DNA from: Nocardiopsis metallicus
GTDB taxonomy: Bacteria > Actinomycetota > Actinomycetes > Streptosporangiales > Streptosporangiaceae
Direction: 5' to 3'
DNA: 64,000 nucleotides
NCBI RefSeq assembly: GCF_014201115.1
Contig: NZ_JACHDO010000001.1
Location: 4,092,001 to 4,156,000 of the forward strand
This document shows positions 7,983 to 15,471 of the stretch, piece after piece. Every line of letters starts with the position of its first letter. Within the stretch, counting starts at the first letter, position 1. Position numbers and translations under genes: made by a program. The notes below the pieces were generated by a model, which searched no databases, was not told the origin of the DNA, and saw only the letters and a program-made list of their open reading frames with translations.

Positions 7983-8780
7983 CTACGCCTCGGAGTCGGT
8001 GCCCCCAGCGCGGCGCTTACGGCTCATGTACAGGGCCGCGCCGCCACCGGCGGCGGCAAGGGCGCCGGCGGCCACCAGACCGGCCAGGGCCGAACCGGTC
8101 ACGGCCAGGTCGCTACCGTCCTTCTCCTGGCCCGGGCCAGCCTCGGTGACGGGGCTGGTGGGCTCGGGCTCCTCCTCGGAGCCGCTCTCGGGCAGGTCGC
8201 CCTCCTCGCCGGGGGTCTTGCCCTCGTCCGGGGTGTCCGGGGTCTCGGGGGTCTCCGGGGTCTCCGGGGTCTCCGGGGTCTCCGCCTCCGGCTCATCGGT
8301 CGGAGTGGGGCTCGGCTCCGGGGTGGGGCTCGGCTCGGTCTCCTCGTCCCCCTCGGGGCAGTCGACCTTGAAGACCTTGTGCTTGCCGCCCTTGCCCTTC
8401 TGCCCGTCGAAGCTCCACTCGAGCTTGTAGTGGCCGTTGTCGAGGTTGAGGAGCTCGGTGCTGCCGGCCCCCTCCTCGTCGAGGACGAGCTCGCCCTCCA
8501 GCTCGACGGTGCGCGAGTTGGGCGGTCCGCCGTGGGTCAGGATCTCCCAGGAGACCTCCTGGCCCGCGTCGAAGCCGAAGGCGACGACCTTGAACTCGCA
8601 GACCTTGGGCTCGTTGCGGTTGTCCTCGTCGGGGGTTTCGGGGTTGTGGATCTTGACGGTGCCGTTGTCGCCGGGCGCGGCGGCGGCTGCGGTTCCCGCG
8701 CTGAGAACGATGCCTGCCGTGAGGGCGGCGGCGCCGAAGAGCCGGACGCCGAACGCGCCGACACCAGGGGAAGTGAACAC
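7983..8780 (-). CDS. Secreted, sortase-anchored (LAxTG) surface protein of unknown function
   Basis: 265 residues from GTG 8780, chosen for CAGGAG 6-8 nt upstream; an ATG at 8810 would put that site inside the gene. A signal peptide (about 1-36, ending GTAAAAA) is followed by a folded region of about 110 residues with two Cys (KVCEFKVVAFGFDAGQ ... FKVDCPEG) that may form a disulfide. Next comes a Pro/Glu/Thr stalk with PET repeats, then the sorting signal LAVTG at 225-229, a hydrophobic stretch and a positive tail (SRKRRAGG). LAxTG is the motif of class E sortases. No sortase gene is in the window. The folded part resembles small actinobacterial surface proteins but I cannot name it. Confidence 0.85.
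   Translation of the reverse strand: MFTSPGVGAFGVRLFGAAALTAGIVLSAGTAAAAAPGDNGTVKIHNPETPDEDNRNEPKVCEFKVVAFGFDAGQEVSWEILTHGGPPNSRTVELEGELVLDEEGAGSTELLNLDNGHYKLEWSFDGQKGKGGKHKVFKVDCPEGDEETEPSPTPEPSPTPTDEPEAETPETPETPETPETPDTPDEGKTPGEEGDLPESGSEEEPEPTSPVTEAGPGQEKDGSDLAVTGSALAGLVAAGALAAAGGGAALYMSRKRRAGGTDSEA
8230..8285 (-). repeat. 9-bp tandem repeat encoding the PET stalk
   Basis: Repeated GGGGTCTCC units on the plus strand encode TPETPETPETPETPDTP in the wall-spanning stalk of the surface protein. Unit length and coding phase show it is a protein repeat, not a CRISPR. Confidence 0.85.
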
Positions 8781-9057
8781 GAGGGACTCCTGTGAAATGA
8801 CGGGGTCCACCGAGGCGGGTGTGGACAGGAGTGAAAAGGGTGACCCAAGAAACTTACTCTTGTTCCCCTCTCACATAGCCGACAAACCCATAACCGGAAA
8901 ATCACGATTGGGAGACTCCGCTCGGAAAACCGGCGTCTCGCGATTGCGAGCGGTGACGCACCGGTATTGCCTGCTCAGGGAGGCACACCCGCGCGGAGCC
9001 GAGGCCCATGAGGGCTTCGCCCAGACGAAAACCCTTTGGCGACAGGCCTTCCCGACG
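8781..9057. other. Intergenic region without a recognisable gene
   Basis: This 277-bp divergent gap holds the promoter of the surface protein (AT-richer stretch around 8850-8910 on the minus-strand side) and of the GNAT gene. I see no conserved coding frame, tRNA or clear operator. Confidence 0.5.
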
Positions 9058-9633
9058 ATGAGAATGGCCGCCGTGACCAACTTGGAGATCCGCCCCTACC
9101 GCCCCTCCGACGAGGACCGGTGGCTGCGCTGCCGGGTCCTGTCCTTCCTTTACACCCCCTACTACGACGACGTGAAGACCACCAAGACGGAGTTCGAGGG
9201 GCCCGGGGTGGAGCTGGTGGCCGTTTCCGACGGAACGGTGGTCGGGGTCCTCGACGCGGAACTGTGCGGGGAGGAAGCCACGATCGACACCATCGCGGTC
9301 CACCCGGATCACCAGGGACGCGGTATCGGGACCGCCCTGCTGGAGGCTCTCCTGGTGCCGCTGCGGGAAGCCGGGGTCCGCACCTTGGACGCCTACACCC
9401 GCGACCAGCCCGAGGTCCTGGGCTGGTACCGGGCGATGGGCTTCACCGAGCAGGACCACTACGTGCATGTCCACGCCGACGGCGCGGAGGCAGCCGGGGC
9501 AGCGGCGCCGCTGGTCGGCTTCCACGTGGGCAAGGCCTTCCTGCACGCGGACCTGTGCGAGGAGGCGGAGCTCCGCGAGAAGTTCGGGCGGGTGTACGTG
9601 TGCCGAAGGTTCGTCCGCCCGGTGAACCTGTGA
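9058..9633 (+). CDS. GNAT-family N-acetyltransferase
   Basis: About 191 residues. The acetyl-CoA binding motif A is clear: IAVHPDHQGRGIGTALLEAL (Q/RxxGxG/A), followed by motif B (EVLGWYRAMGFTEQ). The C-terminal extension FHVGKAFLHADL...KFGRVYVCRRFVRPV is not part of the core fold. The acceptor is unknown. Start codons cluster (ATG 9058, ATG 9064, GTG 9073) with no strong Shine-Dalgarno, so the start is uncertain by five residues. A 58-bp palindrome begins 13 bp after the stop. Confidence 0.85.
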   Translation: MRMAAVTNLEIRPYRPSDEDRWLRCRVLSFLYTPYYDDVKTTKTEFEGPGVELVAVSDGTVVGVLDAELCGEEATIDTIAVHPDHQGRGIGTALLEALLVPLREAGVRTLDAYTRDQPEVLGWYRAMGFTEQDHYVHVHADGAEAAGAAAPLVGFHVGKAFLHADLCEEAELREKFGRVYVCRRFVRPVNL

Positions 9634-9645
9634 CCCCTCTCCGCC

Positions 9646-9703
9646 GTGATCTTGCTACCAGGAGCGAAATCGGCGCCGAACTTGCCCCTGGTAGCAAGAT
9701 CAC
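9646..9703. repeat. 58-bp near-perfect palindrome, copy A
   Basis: The outer arms are 17 bp and perfect (GTGATCTTGCTACCAGG and its complement). The two 29-bp halves pair at about 25 positions around a central GGCGCC. A second copy at 10859-10916 differs at one base. The two copies bracket the AbiEi/DUF559-like gene. It could be a mobile miniature element, a REP-like repeat or a bidirectional terminator. There is no T-run. Confidence 0.9.
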
Positions 9704-9780
9704 GGAAGAAAGGAGGCGGGTTATCCACAGCCTGGCAACAGGGCATCGCTTCTGAAGCGATGCGACCGCACGCTGAAGGG

Positions 9781-10818
9781 ATGAACCCTCCCGAACCTCG
9801 CCGAGGTCCCGCCTCCTCACCACACCCCGGGCGATCCACGGCCTCCAGCCAGCGACGACGCACCGATCCGTACCCTGCCGCGCGCGGTACCCGTACCGTT
9901 CCCGGCACCGCCCTCGCCATCGCCGCTCGGCAGCACGGAGTACTCAGCTGGGAACAGGCCAGTACCGCCGGTGTAACCAAGAGCGACGCCCGCCGCCTTG
10001 TTCGCAACGGTGTATGGGGGCATCCGCACACCGGCGTCTACACCGTACGAAGCCTGGCCTCCCCTTCCGGCTCGGACGCACACCTTCGCTCAGCGACCAT
10101 GGCCGCCCAACTGGCCCTCGGACCGGAGGCCTTCGCCGGTGGCGAGACCGCCGCCCTCCTGTGGGGGATGCAGGGCCTACCCCGATGGGACGGGCGAACC
10201 GTGCACATGGTCATTCCGGCGCTCGGCGCCCAGCGACACCACCACCGCGTCACACTGCACAGCTGGCAGGTGCGTCCTGAAGAAATCAGCACGAGGGCGG
10301 GCATCCGCTTGACCGACCCCGGTAGGACCCTGCGTGACACTCTGCTGCGCGTGGACCGGGAGAGCGCGGTATGCCTCATGGACTCCGCGCCGCACCAAGG
10401 GCTCGTTCTCGAAGAGGAGGTGCCGGGGCTGGAGCTGGCCAACCGTGGCCGCAGGGGCTGTGTGAACGTCCGCCGGTGGTGGCCCTTGGCCGATGGTCGT
10501 TCCGAGAGCCCCTTGGAGACCCGGGTGCGCCTGATCTGCGTGGACGGCGGGGTGCCTCCGACGAGCCTGCAGCACCGCTTTCGAGACGGACACGGTCGTA
10601 CCATCGGCATCGCCGACTTCTGGTGGGAGGAGTACCAGCTCGTCGGTGAGGCCGACGGGCACGGTCCGCACGGCCTTCCTCAGGCACTGCTCAGGGACCG
10701 GGAGCGACAGAACGCCCTGCAACGGTGGCATCCGGGCGTACGTATCGTCCGCTTCACCTGGCAGGACCTGAAACGGCCCCAGTACATCCTCGCCTCCGTA
10801 ACCGGAGCGGGGGGCTGA
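9781..10818 (+). CDS. AbiEi-antitoxin-like / DUF559-type (Vsr-fold) protein
   Basis: 345 residues from ATG 9781; GAAGGG abuts this ATG, and ATG 9760 is an in-frame alternative, so the start is uncertain. About residues 45-95 resemble the winged-helix domain of AbiEi-type antitoxins (ALAIAARQHGVLSWEQAS, then a VRNG.W turn). The C-terminal 110 residues follow the DUF559/very-short-patch-repair fold: SPLETRVRLIC, IADFWWEEYQLVGEADG, then HPGVRIVRFTWQDL. The usual acidic residues (E of SPLE, D of IADF, E/D of GEADG) are kept, so nuclease activity is possible. Such proteins are common orphan genes in actinobacteria and their function is not established. Here the gene lies between two copies of a 58-bp palindrome. 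Confidence 0.75.
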   Translation: MNPPEPRRGPASSPHPGRSTASSQRRRTDPYPAARGTRTVPGTALAIAARQHGVLSWEQASTAGVTKSDARRLVRNGVWGHPHTGVYTVRSLASPSGSDAHLRSATMAAQLALGPEAFAGGETAALLWGMQGLPRWDGRTVHMVIPALGAQRHHHRVTLHSWQVRPEEISTRAGIRLTDPGRTLRDTLLRVDRESAVCLMDSAPHQGLVLEEEVPGLELANRGRRGCVNVRRWWPLADGRSESPLETRVRLICVDGGVPPTSLQHRFRDGHGRTIGIADFWWEEYQLVGEADGHGPHGLPQALLRDRERQNALQRWHPGVRIVRFTWQDLKRPQYILASVTGAGG

Positions 10819-10858
10819 GCACCTCCCAGGGGGCGCCCCAATCTCCGACCCATGTTCC

Positions 10859-10916
10859 GTGATCTTGCTACCAGGAGCGAAATCAGCGCCGAACTTGCCC
10901 CTGGTAGCAAGATCAC
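10859..10916. repeat. 58-bp near-perfect palindrome, copy B
   Basis: Identical to copy A (9646-9703) except A for G at 10885, in the otherwise self-complementary centre. It lies between the DUF559-like gene and the stop of oppF, which are convergent. Sequence identity does not extend beyond the palindrome except for flanking CC and G. Confidence 0.9.
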
Positions 10917-10940
10917 GAAGGGGAGGATGGGCGCGGCGGG

Positions 10941-12050
10941 TCAGCTCGCGGCGTGCACGATGCGTTCGGCGCGCTCCTCGCTCGGCTGGATCTCGCCGGA
11001 CAGGATCTGCTCCGCGTAGTGGCAGGCCACCCGGTGGGTACCGCTGCCCTGGTCGCCGTGCAGCGGGCGCAGCTCCGGCCGCTCGGTGTCGCAGAGCTCC
11101 TCCTGGCGCCACGGGCACCGGGTATGGAATCGGCAGCCCGTGGGCGGCTTGGCGGGCGAGGGCAGGTCACCGGCGAGCAGGATGCGCTCGCGGGTGTCCT
11201 CCACCGTCGGGTCCGGGACCGGCACGGCCGACATCAGGGACCGGGTGTAGGGGTGCACCGGGGTCTCGTACAGCTCGTCGCTGGTCGCCTCCTCGACCAT
11301 CGAACCCAGGTACATCACCCCCACCACGTCGCTGACGTGCCGCACCACGGCGAGGTCGTGCGCGATGACCAGGTAGGTCAGGCCCAGTTCCCCCTGGAGC
11401 TCCTCCAGCAGGTTGAGCACCTGCGCCTGGATGGACACGTCCAGGGCCGAGACCGGCTCGTCGCAGATGATCAGGTCGGGCTCCAGCACCAGAGCGCGGG
11501 CGATGCCGATGCGCTGGCGCTGACCGCCGGAGAACTCGTGCGGGTAGCGCTGGAGGGCCTTGGCGGACAGGCCCACGCGCTCCAGGGCGTCCACCACGCG
11601 GCGGTGCTGGTCCTGCGTGGTCCGGCGGCGGCGCTCGCTGCGGCTGAGGCCCCTGGCCTCCTCCTCGGACGGCCCGCCGATCCCGTGGGTCTGCAGACCC
11701 TCCAGGAGGATGGAGCCGATGTTCTGGCGCGGGTTGAGGCTGCCCAGCGGGTCCTGGAAGACCATCTGGAGCTTGGCCCGCTCGCGGCGCATCGACTCCG
11801 AGTCGAGACGGGCCAGGTCGCGCCCGTCGAACCACACCTCGCCCTCGGTGATCTGGTTCAGCCGCAGCACAGCGCGGCCCAGGGTGGTCTTGCCGCAGCC
11901 GGACTCGCCGACCAGGCCGTAGGTCTGGCCCGGCTCGATGCTGAGCGAGACCCCGTCCACGGCGCGCACGTGCCCGACGGTCCGGTCGAAGACCACACCG
12001 CGTTTGATCGGGAAGTGGACCTTGAGGTCCTTGATCTCCAGCAGGCTCAT
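10941..12050 (-). CDS. oppF: Oligopeptide/dipeptide ABC transporter ATP-binding protein OppF
   Basis: 369 residues. Walker A is GLVGESGCGKTTLGRAV, Q-loop VFQDPLGSLNPRQ, signature EFSGGQRQRIGIARAL, Walker B LIICDEPVSALDVS, H-loop LVIAHDLAVVRH. The C-terminal oligopeptide-type extension has the cysteine cluster GCRFHTRCPW...LCDTERPEL, typical of OppF/DppF where it can hold an iron-sulfur cluster. The ATG at 12050 overlaps the oppD stop by 4 bp (ATGA). It is the last gene of the operon oppA-oppB-oppC-oppD-oppF and provides one of the two ATPase subunits. The C-terminal tail carries an unusual His/Ala/Ser ending. Confidence 0.93.
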   Translation of the reverse strand: MSLLEIKDLKVHFPIKRGVVFDRTVGHVRAVDGVSLSIEPGQTYGLVGESGCGKTTLGRAVLRLNQITEGEVWFDGRDLARLDSESMRRERAKLQMVFQDPLGSLNPRQNIGSILLEGLQTHGIGGPSEEEARGLSRSERRRRTTQDQHRRVVDALERVGLSAKALQRYPHEFSGGQRQRIGIARALVLEPDLIICDEPVSALDVSIQAQVLNLLEELQGELGLTYLVIAHDLAVVRHVSDVVGVMYLGSMVEEATSDELYETPVHPYTRSLMSAVPVPDPTVEDTRERILLAGDLPSPAKPPTGCRFHTRCPWRQEELCDTERPELRPLHGDQGSGTHRVACHYAEQILSGEIQPSEERAERIVHAAS

Positions 12051-13156
12051 GCCCGCTCCTCCTCGTCGTCGCCCGCCACGGCCGGGCTCTCCAGTACGGC
12101 CCGGTCCACCACCTCGGGGTGGCTGATGGGGTTCACACAGCGGTGGACGTGTGCCGAGCCCGCGTCGTCGCCTTCTCCGGCGCCGTTGGCCACCTGGACC
12201 AGTGGAGGCGGCCCCTGCAGGCACTCCATCGTGTAGTGGTCGCAGCGGGGGGCGAACGCGCACCCGTCCGTCCAGGCGATGTTGTCGTTGACCGAACCCC
12301 GCACCGGGGTGAGCGGTTCGCCGCGCGGCGCGTCCAGGCGGGGGATGGAGCCGAGCAGGCCCACCGTGTAGGGGTGGGTGGGGTCGGCGAACAGGGGACC
12401 GCGCTCGGCGGTCTCCACGGCCCGGCCCGCGTACAGGACGTTGATGTCGTCGCAGAGACCGGCCACCACGCCGAGGTCGTGGGTGATCATGAGCAGGGCC
12501 GTGCCCTCCTCGGTGACCAGGTCCTTGAGCAGTTCCAGAATCTGGGCCTGGATGGTGACGTCCAGCGCGGTGGTGGGCTCGTCGGCGATCATCAGACGCG
12601 GTTTGCAGGCCACCGCCATCGCGATGAGCGCGCGCTGGCGCATCCCGCCGGACAGCTGGTGCGGGTACTCGTTCAGGCGGCGGGCGGGGTCGGGGATGCC
12701 CACCCGGTAGAGCAGGTCGGCGGCCTCCTTGCGGGCGGGCGTGCCGCGCAGACCGCGGTGGCGCTTGAGGATCTCGGTGACCTGGACGCCGATGGGGACC
12801 ACCGGGTTGAGCGAGCTGAGCGGATCCTGGAAGATCATCGCCAGCTGGGAGCCGCGCAGGTCGCGCATCCGGCGGTTGGAGATGCGGAGCAGGTCCGCCT
12901 CCACGACCTCCTCACCCCGGTCGGACAGGCGCAAGACGGCGCTGCCGCCGACCCTCACGCCCCGGTCCGGGAGCAGCCCCATGAGGGCCAGGGAGGTGAC
13001 GCTCTTGCCGCAGCCGGACTCACCGACCAGGCCGGTGACCTTTCCTTCCTCCAGGGTGAAGGAGACCCCGTCGACGGCGCGGGTCTCCCCGTGCCCTCTG
13101 CGGTGGAACGCCACGGACAGCTCGTCCACCGCCAACAGCGGCGTGCTGGAACTCAT
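12047..13156 (-). CDS. oppD: Oligopeptide/dipeptide ABC transporter ATP-binding protein OppD
   Basis: 369 residues from ATG 13156. GGAAG 5 nt upstream favours this ATG over the GTG at 13162. Walker A GLVGESGCGKSVTSLAL, Q-loop IFQDPLSSLNP, signature QLSGGMRQRALIAMA, Walker B LMIADEPTTALDV, H-loop LMITHDLGVV. The oligopeptide extension includes DGCAFAPRCDHYTMECL. It starts two bases after the oppC stop and overlaps oppF by 4 bp, so the four genes are tightly coupled. It is the second ATPase subunit of the importer. Confidence 0.93.
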   Translation of the reverse strand: MSSSTPLLAVDELSVAFHRRGHGETRAVDGVSFTLEEGKVTGLVGESGCGKSVTSLALMGLLPDRGVRVGGSAVLRLSDRGEEVVEADLLRISNRRMRDLRGSQLAMIFQDPLSSLNPVVPIGVQVTEILKRHRGLRGTPARKEAADLLYRVGIPDPARRLNEYPHQLSGGMRQRALIAMAVACKPRLMIADEPTTALDVTIQAQILELLKDLVTEEGTALLMITHDLGVVAGLCDDINVLYAGRAVETAERGPLFADPTHPYTVGLLGSIPRLDAPRGEPLTPVRGSVNDNIAWTDGCAFAPRCDHYTMECLQGPPPLVQVANGAGEGDDAGSAHVHRCVNPISHPEVVDRAVLESPAVAGDDEEERA

Positions 13157-13158
13157 GG

Positions 13159-14205
13159 TCACTTCCTCAACTTCGGGTCGAGCGCCTCACGCAGCGCCTC
13201 ACCCAGCAGGGTGAAGCCGAGTGCGGTGATGATGATGCCCAGGGCCGGGTAGACGGCCAGGGACGGTGCGCTGGACAGGAACCGCTGGGCTTCGGAGAGC
13301 ATCGTTCCCCACTCGGGGAAGTTCGCGTCCGGGTTGCCCAGGCCCAGGTAGGACAGTGCGGCCGCGTCGATGATGGCGGTCGCCAGGGTGAGCGTGGACT
13401 GCACGATCACCGGACCCATGGAGTTGGGCAGGATGTGGGTGAGGGCGATCTTGCGCTTGCGCACGCCCAGCGCCTGGGCGGCCAGCACGTACTCGCGGTT
13501 GCCCTGGGAGATCATCGCGCCGCGCAGCAGACGGGCGAAGATCGGGATCTGGGCGATACCGACCGCGATCATGACCGTGGTGAGGCTGGGCCCGACCAGG
13601 GCGGCGACGGTGACGGCGAGCAGCAGGGTCGGCATGGCCAGCATCATGTCGATGATGCGCATCACCACGTTGTCGACCTGGCGCCCCCAGCGGCCGCCGA
13701 GCACCGAGCAGGCCCCGGCGAGGCCGCCGAGGATCGCGCCGAAGAAGAAGCCGACGAGGGTGGCGACCACACCGACCAGCAGGGTCTGGCGGGCGCCGAT
13801 CACCATGCGGGAGAACATGTCCCGGCCCAGGTGGTCCAGGCCGAGCCAGTTCTCGGCACGCGGGCCGACGAACTCGTTGCGGTTGGGGAAGACCTCGTTG
13901 CCCCAGGCCTGGGAGGTGGGGCTGTAGGGCGCGATGAGCGGCGAGAACAGCGCGATGACGACGAACAGCGCGACGATGACCGCTCCGGTGATCGCCATGG
14001 GGCTGCGGCGCATCCGTTGGAAGGCCTCGCGCCAGATCCCGGAGCCGTGGCCGTCGTCGCCGCGGTCGCCCATGAGCTCGGCGAGGCGGTCGACCTTGGC
14101 GGCCTTGCGCTTGTGGAACGGGATCTTCTCTTCGGCCCCGGTCGCGCCCGGAGCCCCGGTCGCGCCCGGAACCTCGGACGGGTTCGAACTCGGTGTCGTA
14201 GGCAT
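13159..14205 (-). CDS. oppC: Oligopeptide/dipeptide ABC transporter permease OppC
   Basis: 348 residues. A long cytosolic N-terminus with a duplicated GATGAPGATGAEE stretch precedes the OppC_N membrane segment (about 72-95), the substrate-facing region WLGLDHLGRDMFSRMVIGAR, and five more helices. The EAA motif, which contacts the ATPases, is in QALGVRKRKIALTHILPNS. It ends with the typical EALREALDPKLR. The ATG overlaps the oppB stop by one base (TGATG); a GTG one codon upstream is possible. Confidence 0.92.
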   Translation of the reverse strand: MPTTPSSNPSEVPGATGAPGATGAEEKIPFHKRKAAKVDRLAELMGDRGDDGHGSGIWREAFQRMRRSPMAITGAVIVALFVVIALFSPLIAPYSPTSQAWGNEVFPNRNEFVGPRAENWLGLDHLGRDMFSRMVIGARQTLLVGVVATLVGFFFGAILGGLAGACSVLGGRWGRQVDNVVMRIIDMMLAMPTLLLAVTVAALVGPSLTTVMIAVGIAQIPIFARLLRGAMISQGNREYVLAAQALGVRKRKIALTHILPNSMGPVIVQSTLTLATAIIDAAALSYLGLGNPDANFPEWGTMLSEAQRFLSSAPSLAVYPALGIIITALGFTLLGEALREALDPKLRK

Positions 14206-15209
14206 CACTGGGCCCGCACTCTCGGGTCGAGGAGGCTGTACGAGATGTCGACCAGGAGGTTGATGAACACGTACATGGTGGCGATGAGCAGGATGAACCC
14301 GGTGAGCACCGGGTAGTCACGGGTCTGGGTGGCCGCGTAGACGAAGGAGCCGATGCCGGGGAAGGCGAAGACGCTCTCGGTGAGGACCGCCCCGGCGAAG
14401 AGGCTGCCCGCGAGCAGTCCGACGGCCGTGACCACCGGCAGCAGGGCGTTGCGCAGCACGTGGCGGGTGCGCACCGTGGTGCGGTGCAGGCCCTTGGCGT
14501 TGGCGGTGCGGACGTAGTCCTCGCCCATGACCTCCAGGACGCTGGCGCGGGTCATGCGGGTGATGACGGCCAACGGGATGGAGGCCAGTGCCAGCCCCGG
14601 CAGGGCCAGGTGCGCGAGGGCGTCGGCGACCACGTCCCACTCGCGGGTCATGAGGCCGTCCAGGACGACGAACCCGGTGATGTCGGTACGGCTCAGCCCC
14701 GGGGAGAGCCGGAAGGCCGACGGGAACCACCCGAGATTCTCAGCGAAGATCACCTTGAGGATGAACGCCAGGAAGAAGACGGGGGTGCAGATGCCCAGGA
14801 GGGAGCCGCCGACCGCGGCGAAGTCCAGCACGGTGCCACGTTTGCGCGCCGCCAGGTAGCCCAGGGGCAGCCCCACGGTGACGGCGATGAGCATCGCCGT
14901 CACGGCCAGTTCGAACGTGGCCGGGAAACGGAGGAAGAACTCCTCCAGGACCGGTCGGCTGGTCTGGAGTGAGGTTCCCAGGTCCCCTTGGACGATCCTG
15001 CCGAGGAAGGACAGGTACTGGACCGCGAGGGGTTCGTCCAGGCCGAGCGAGCGGCGCAGAGCAGCGCGTTGCTCCGCGGTCGCGTCGTCGGGGAGGAGGG
15101 CGTACTCCGGTCCGCCCGGAAGTCTTTGGAGCCAGACGAACAGCAGGATCGACAGGCCGCCGAGTGTCGGGATCAGCTGTAGGAGTCGCCTGACGATGAA
15201 TCGCAGCAC
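14205..15209 (-). CDS. oppB: Oligopeptide/dipeptide ABC transporter permease OppB
   Basis: 334 residues from GTG 15209. The start MLRFIVRRLLQLIPTLGGLS is the standard OppB/DppB opening. The LGLDEPLAVQYLSFLGRIVQ motif precedes the core of six helices. The EAA loop is in TANAKGLHRTTVRTRHVLRN, and the end is LVDISYSLLDPRVR. AAAGGCGG lies 6-10 nt upstream. A 262-bp gap separates it from oppA, so differential expression of the binding protein is likely. Confidence 0.93.
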   Translation of the reverse strand: MLRFIVRRLLQLIPTLGGLSILLFVWLQRLPGGPEYALLPDDATAEQRAALRRSLGLDEPLAVQYLSFLGRIVQGDLGTSLQTSRPVLEEFFLRFPATFELAVTAMLIAVTVGLPLGYLAARKRGTVLDFAAVGGSLLGICTPVFFLAFILKVIFAENLGWFPSAFRLSPGLSRTDITGFVVLDGLMTREWDVVADALAHLALPGLALASIPLAVITRMTRASVLEVMGEDYVRTANAKGLHRTTVRTRHVLRNALLPVVTAVGLLAGSLFAGAVLTESVFAFPGIGSFVYAATQTRDYPVLTGFILLIATMYVFINLLVDISYSLLDPRVRAQ

Positions 15210-15471
15210 CTTCGCCGCCTTTCGCCAGTGGTGGGAACGATGGACGCGAAGCGTCCCCGCCGGGGTGTGGCGGGATGAACGGATGGACTTGCGGGGGTTT
15301 CCCGAGGGGCCCGGCGGGGTTCCGTGGGGGGGGGACGGGGCCGCCGTGGGGGGGAGAGGCCGCGCGGGGCCTTCATAGGGAGCCCGCCGTGCGAGGGCCC
15401 GACCGGTCAGGACCGGCCGGGCCCGGTGAACGCAGCTCTGGGGTCGGGGAGAGGAGCTTGCGCCTGCTCCC
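15210..15471. other. G-rich intergenic region between oppA and oppB
   Basis: The 262-bp gap holds no credible gene. On the plus strand it contains runs of nine (15326-15334) and seven (15348-15354) guanines in a very G-rich stretch. In the oppA mRNA these read as C-runs. No perfect hairpin terminator was found by eye. Confidence 0.6.

Noticed and set aside
8230..8285. Short tandem repeats that could suggest a CRISPR or satellite
   Set aside because: The 9-bp units are in frame, encode PET triplets in a wall-spanning stalk, and have no spacers.
9646..10916. Insertion sequence or composite transposon
   Set aside because: The palindromes are not accompanied by a transposase or target-site duplications; the internal gene has a Vsr-type rather than DDE or serine/tyrosine recombinase fold. 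Kept as repeats only.
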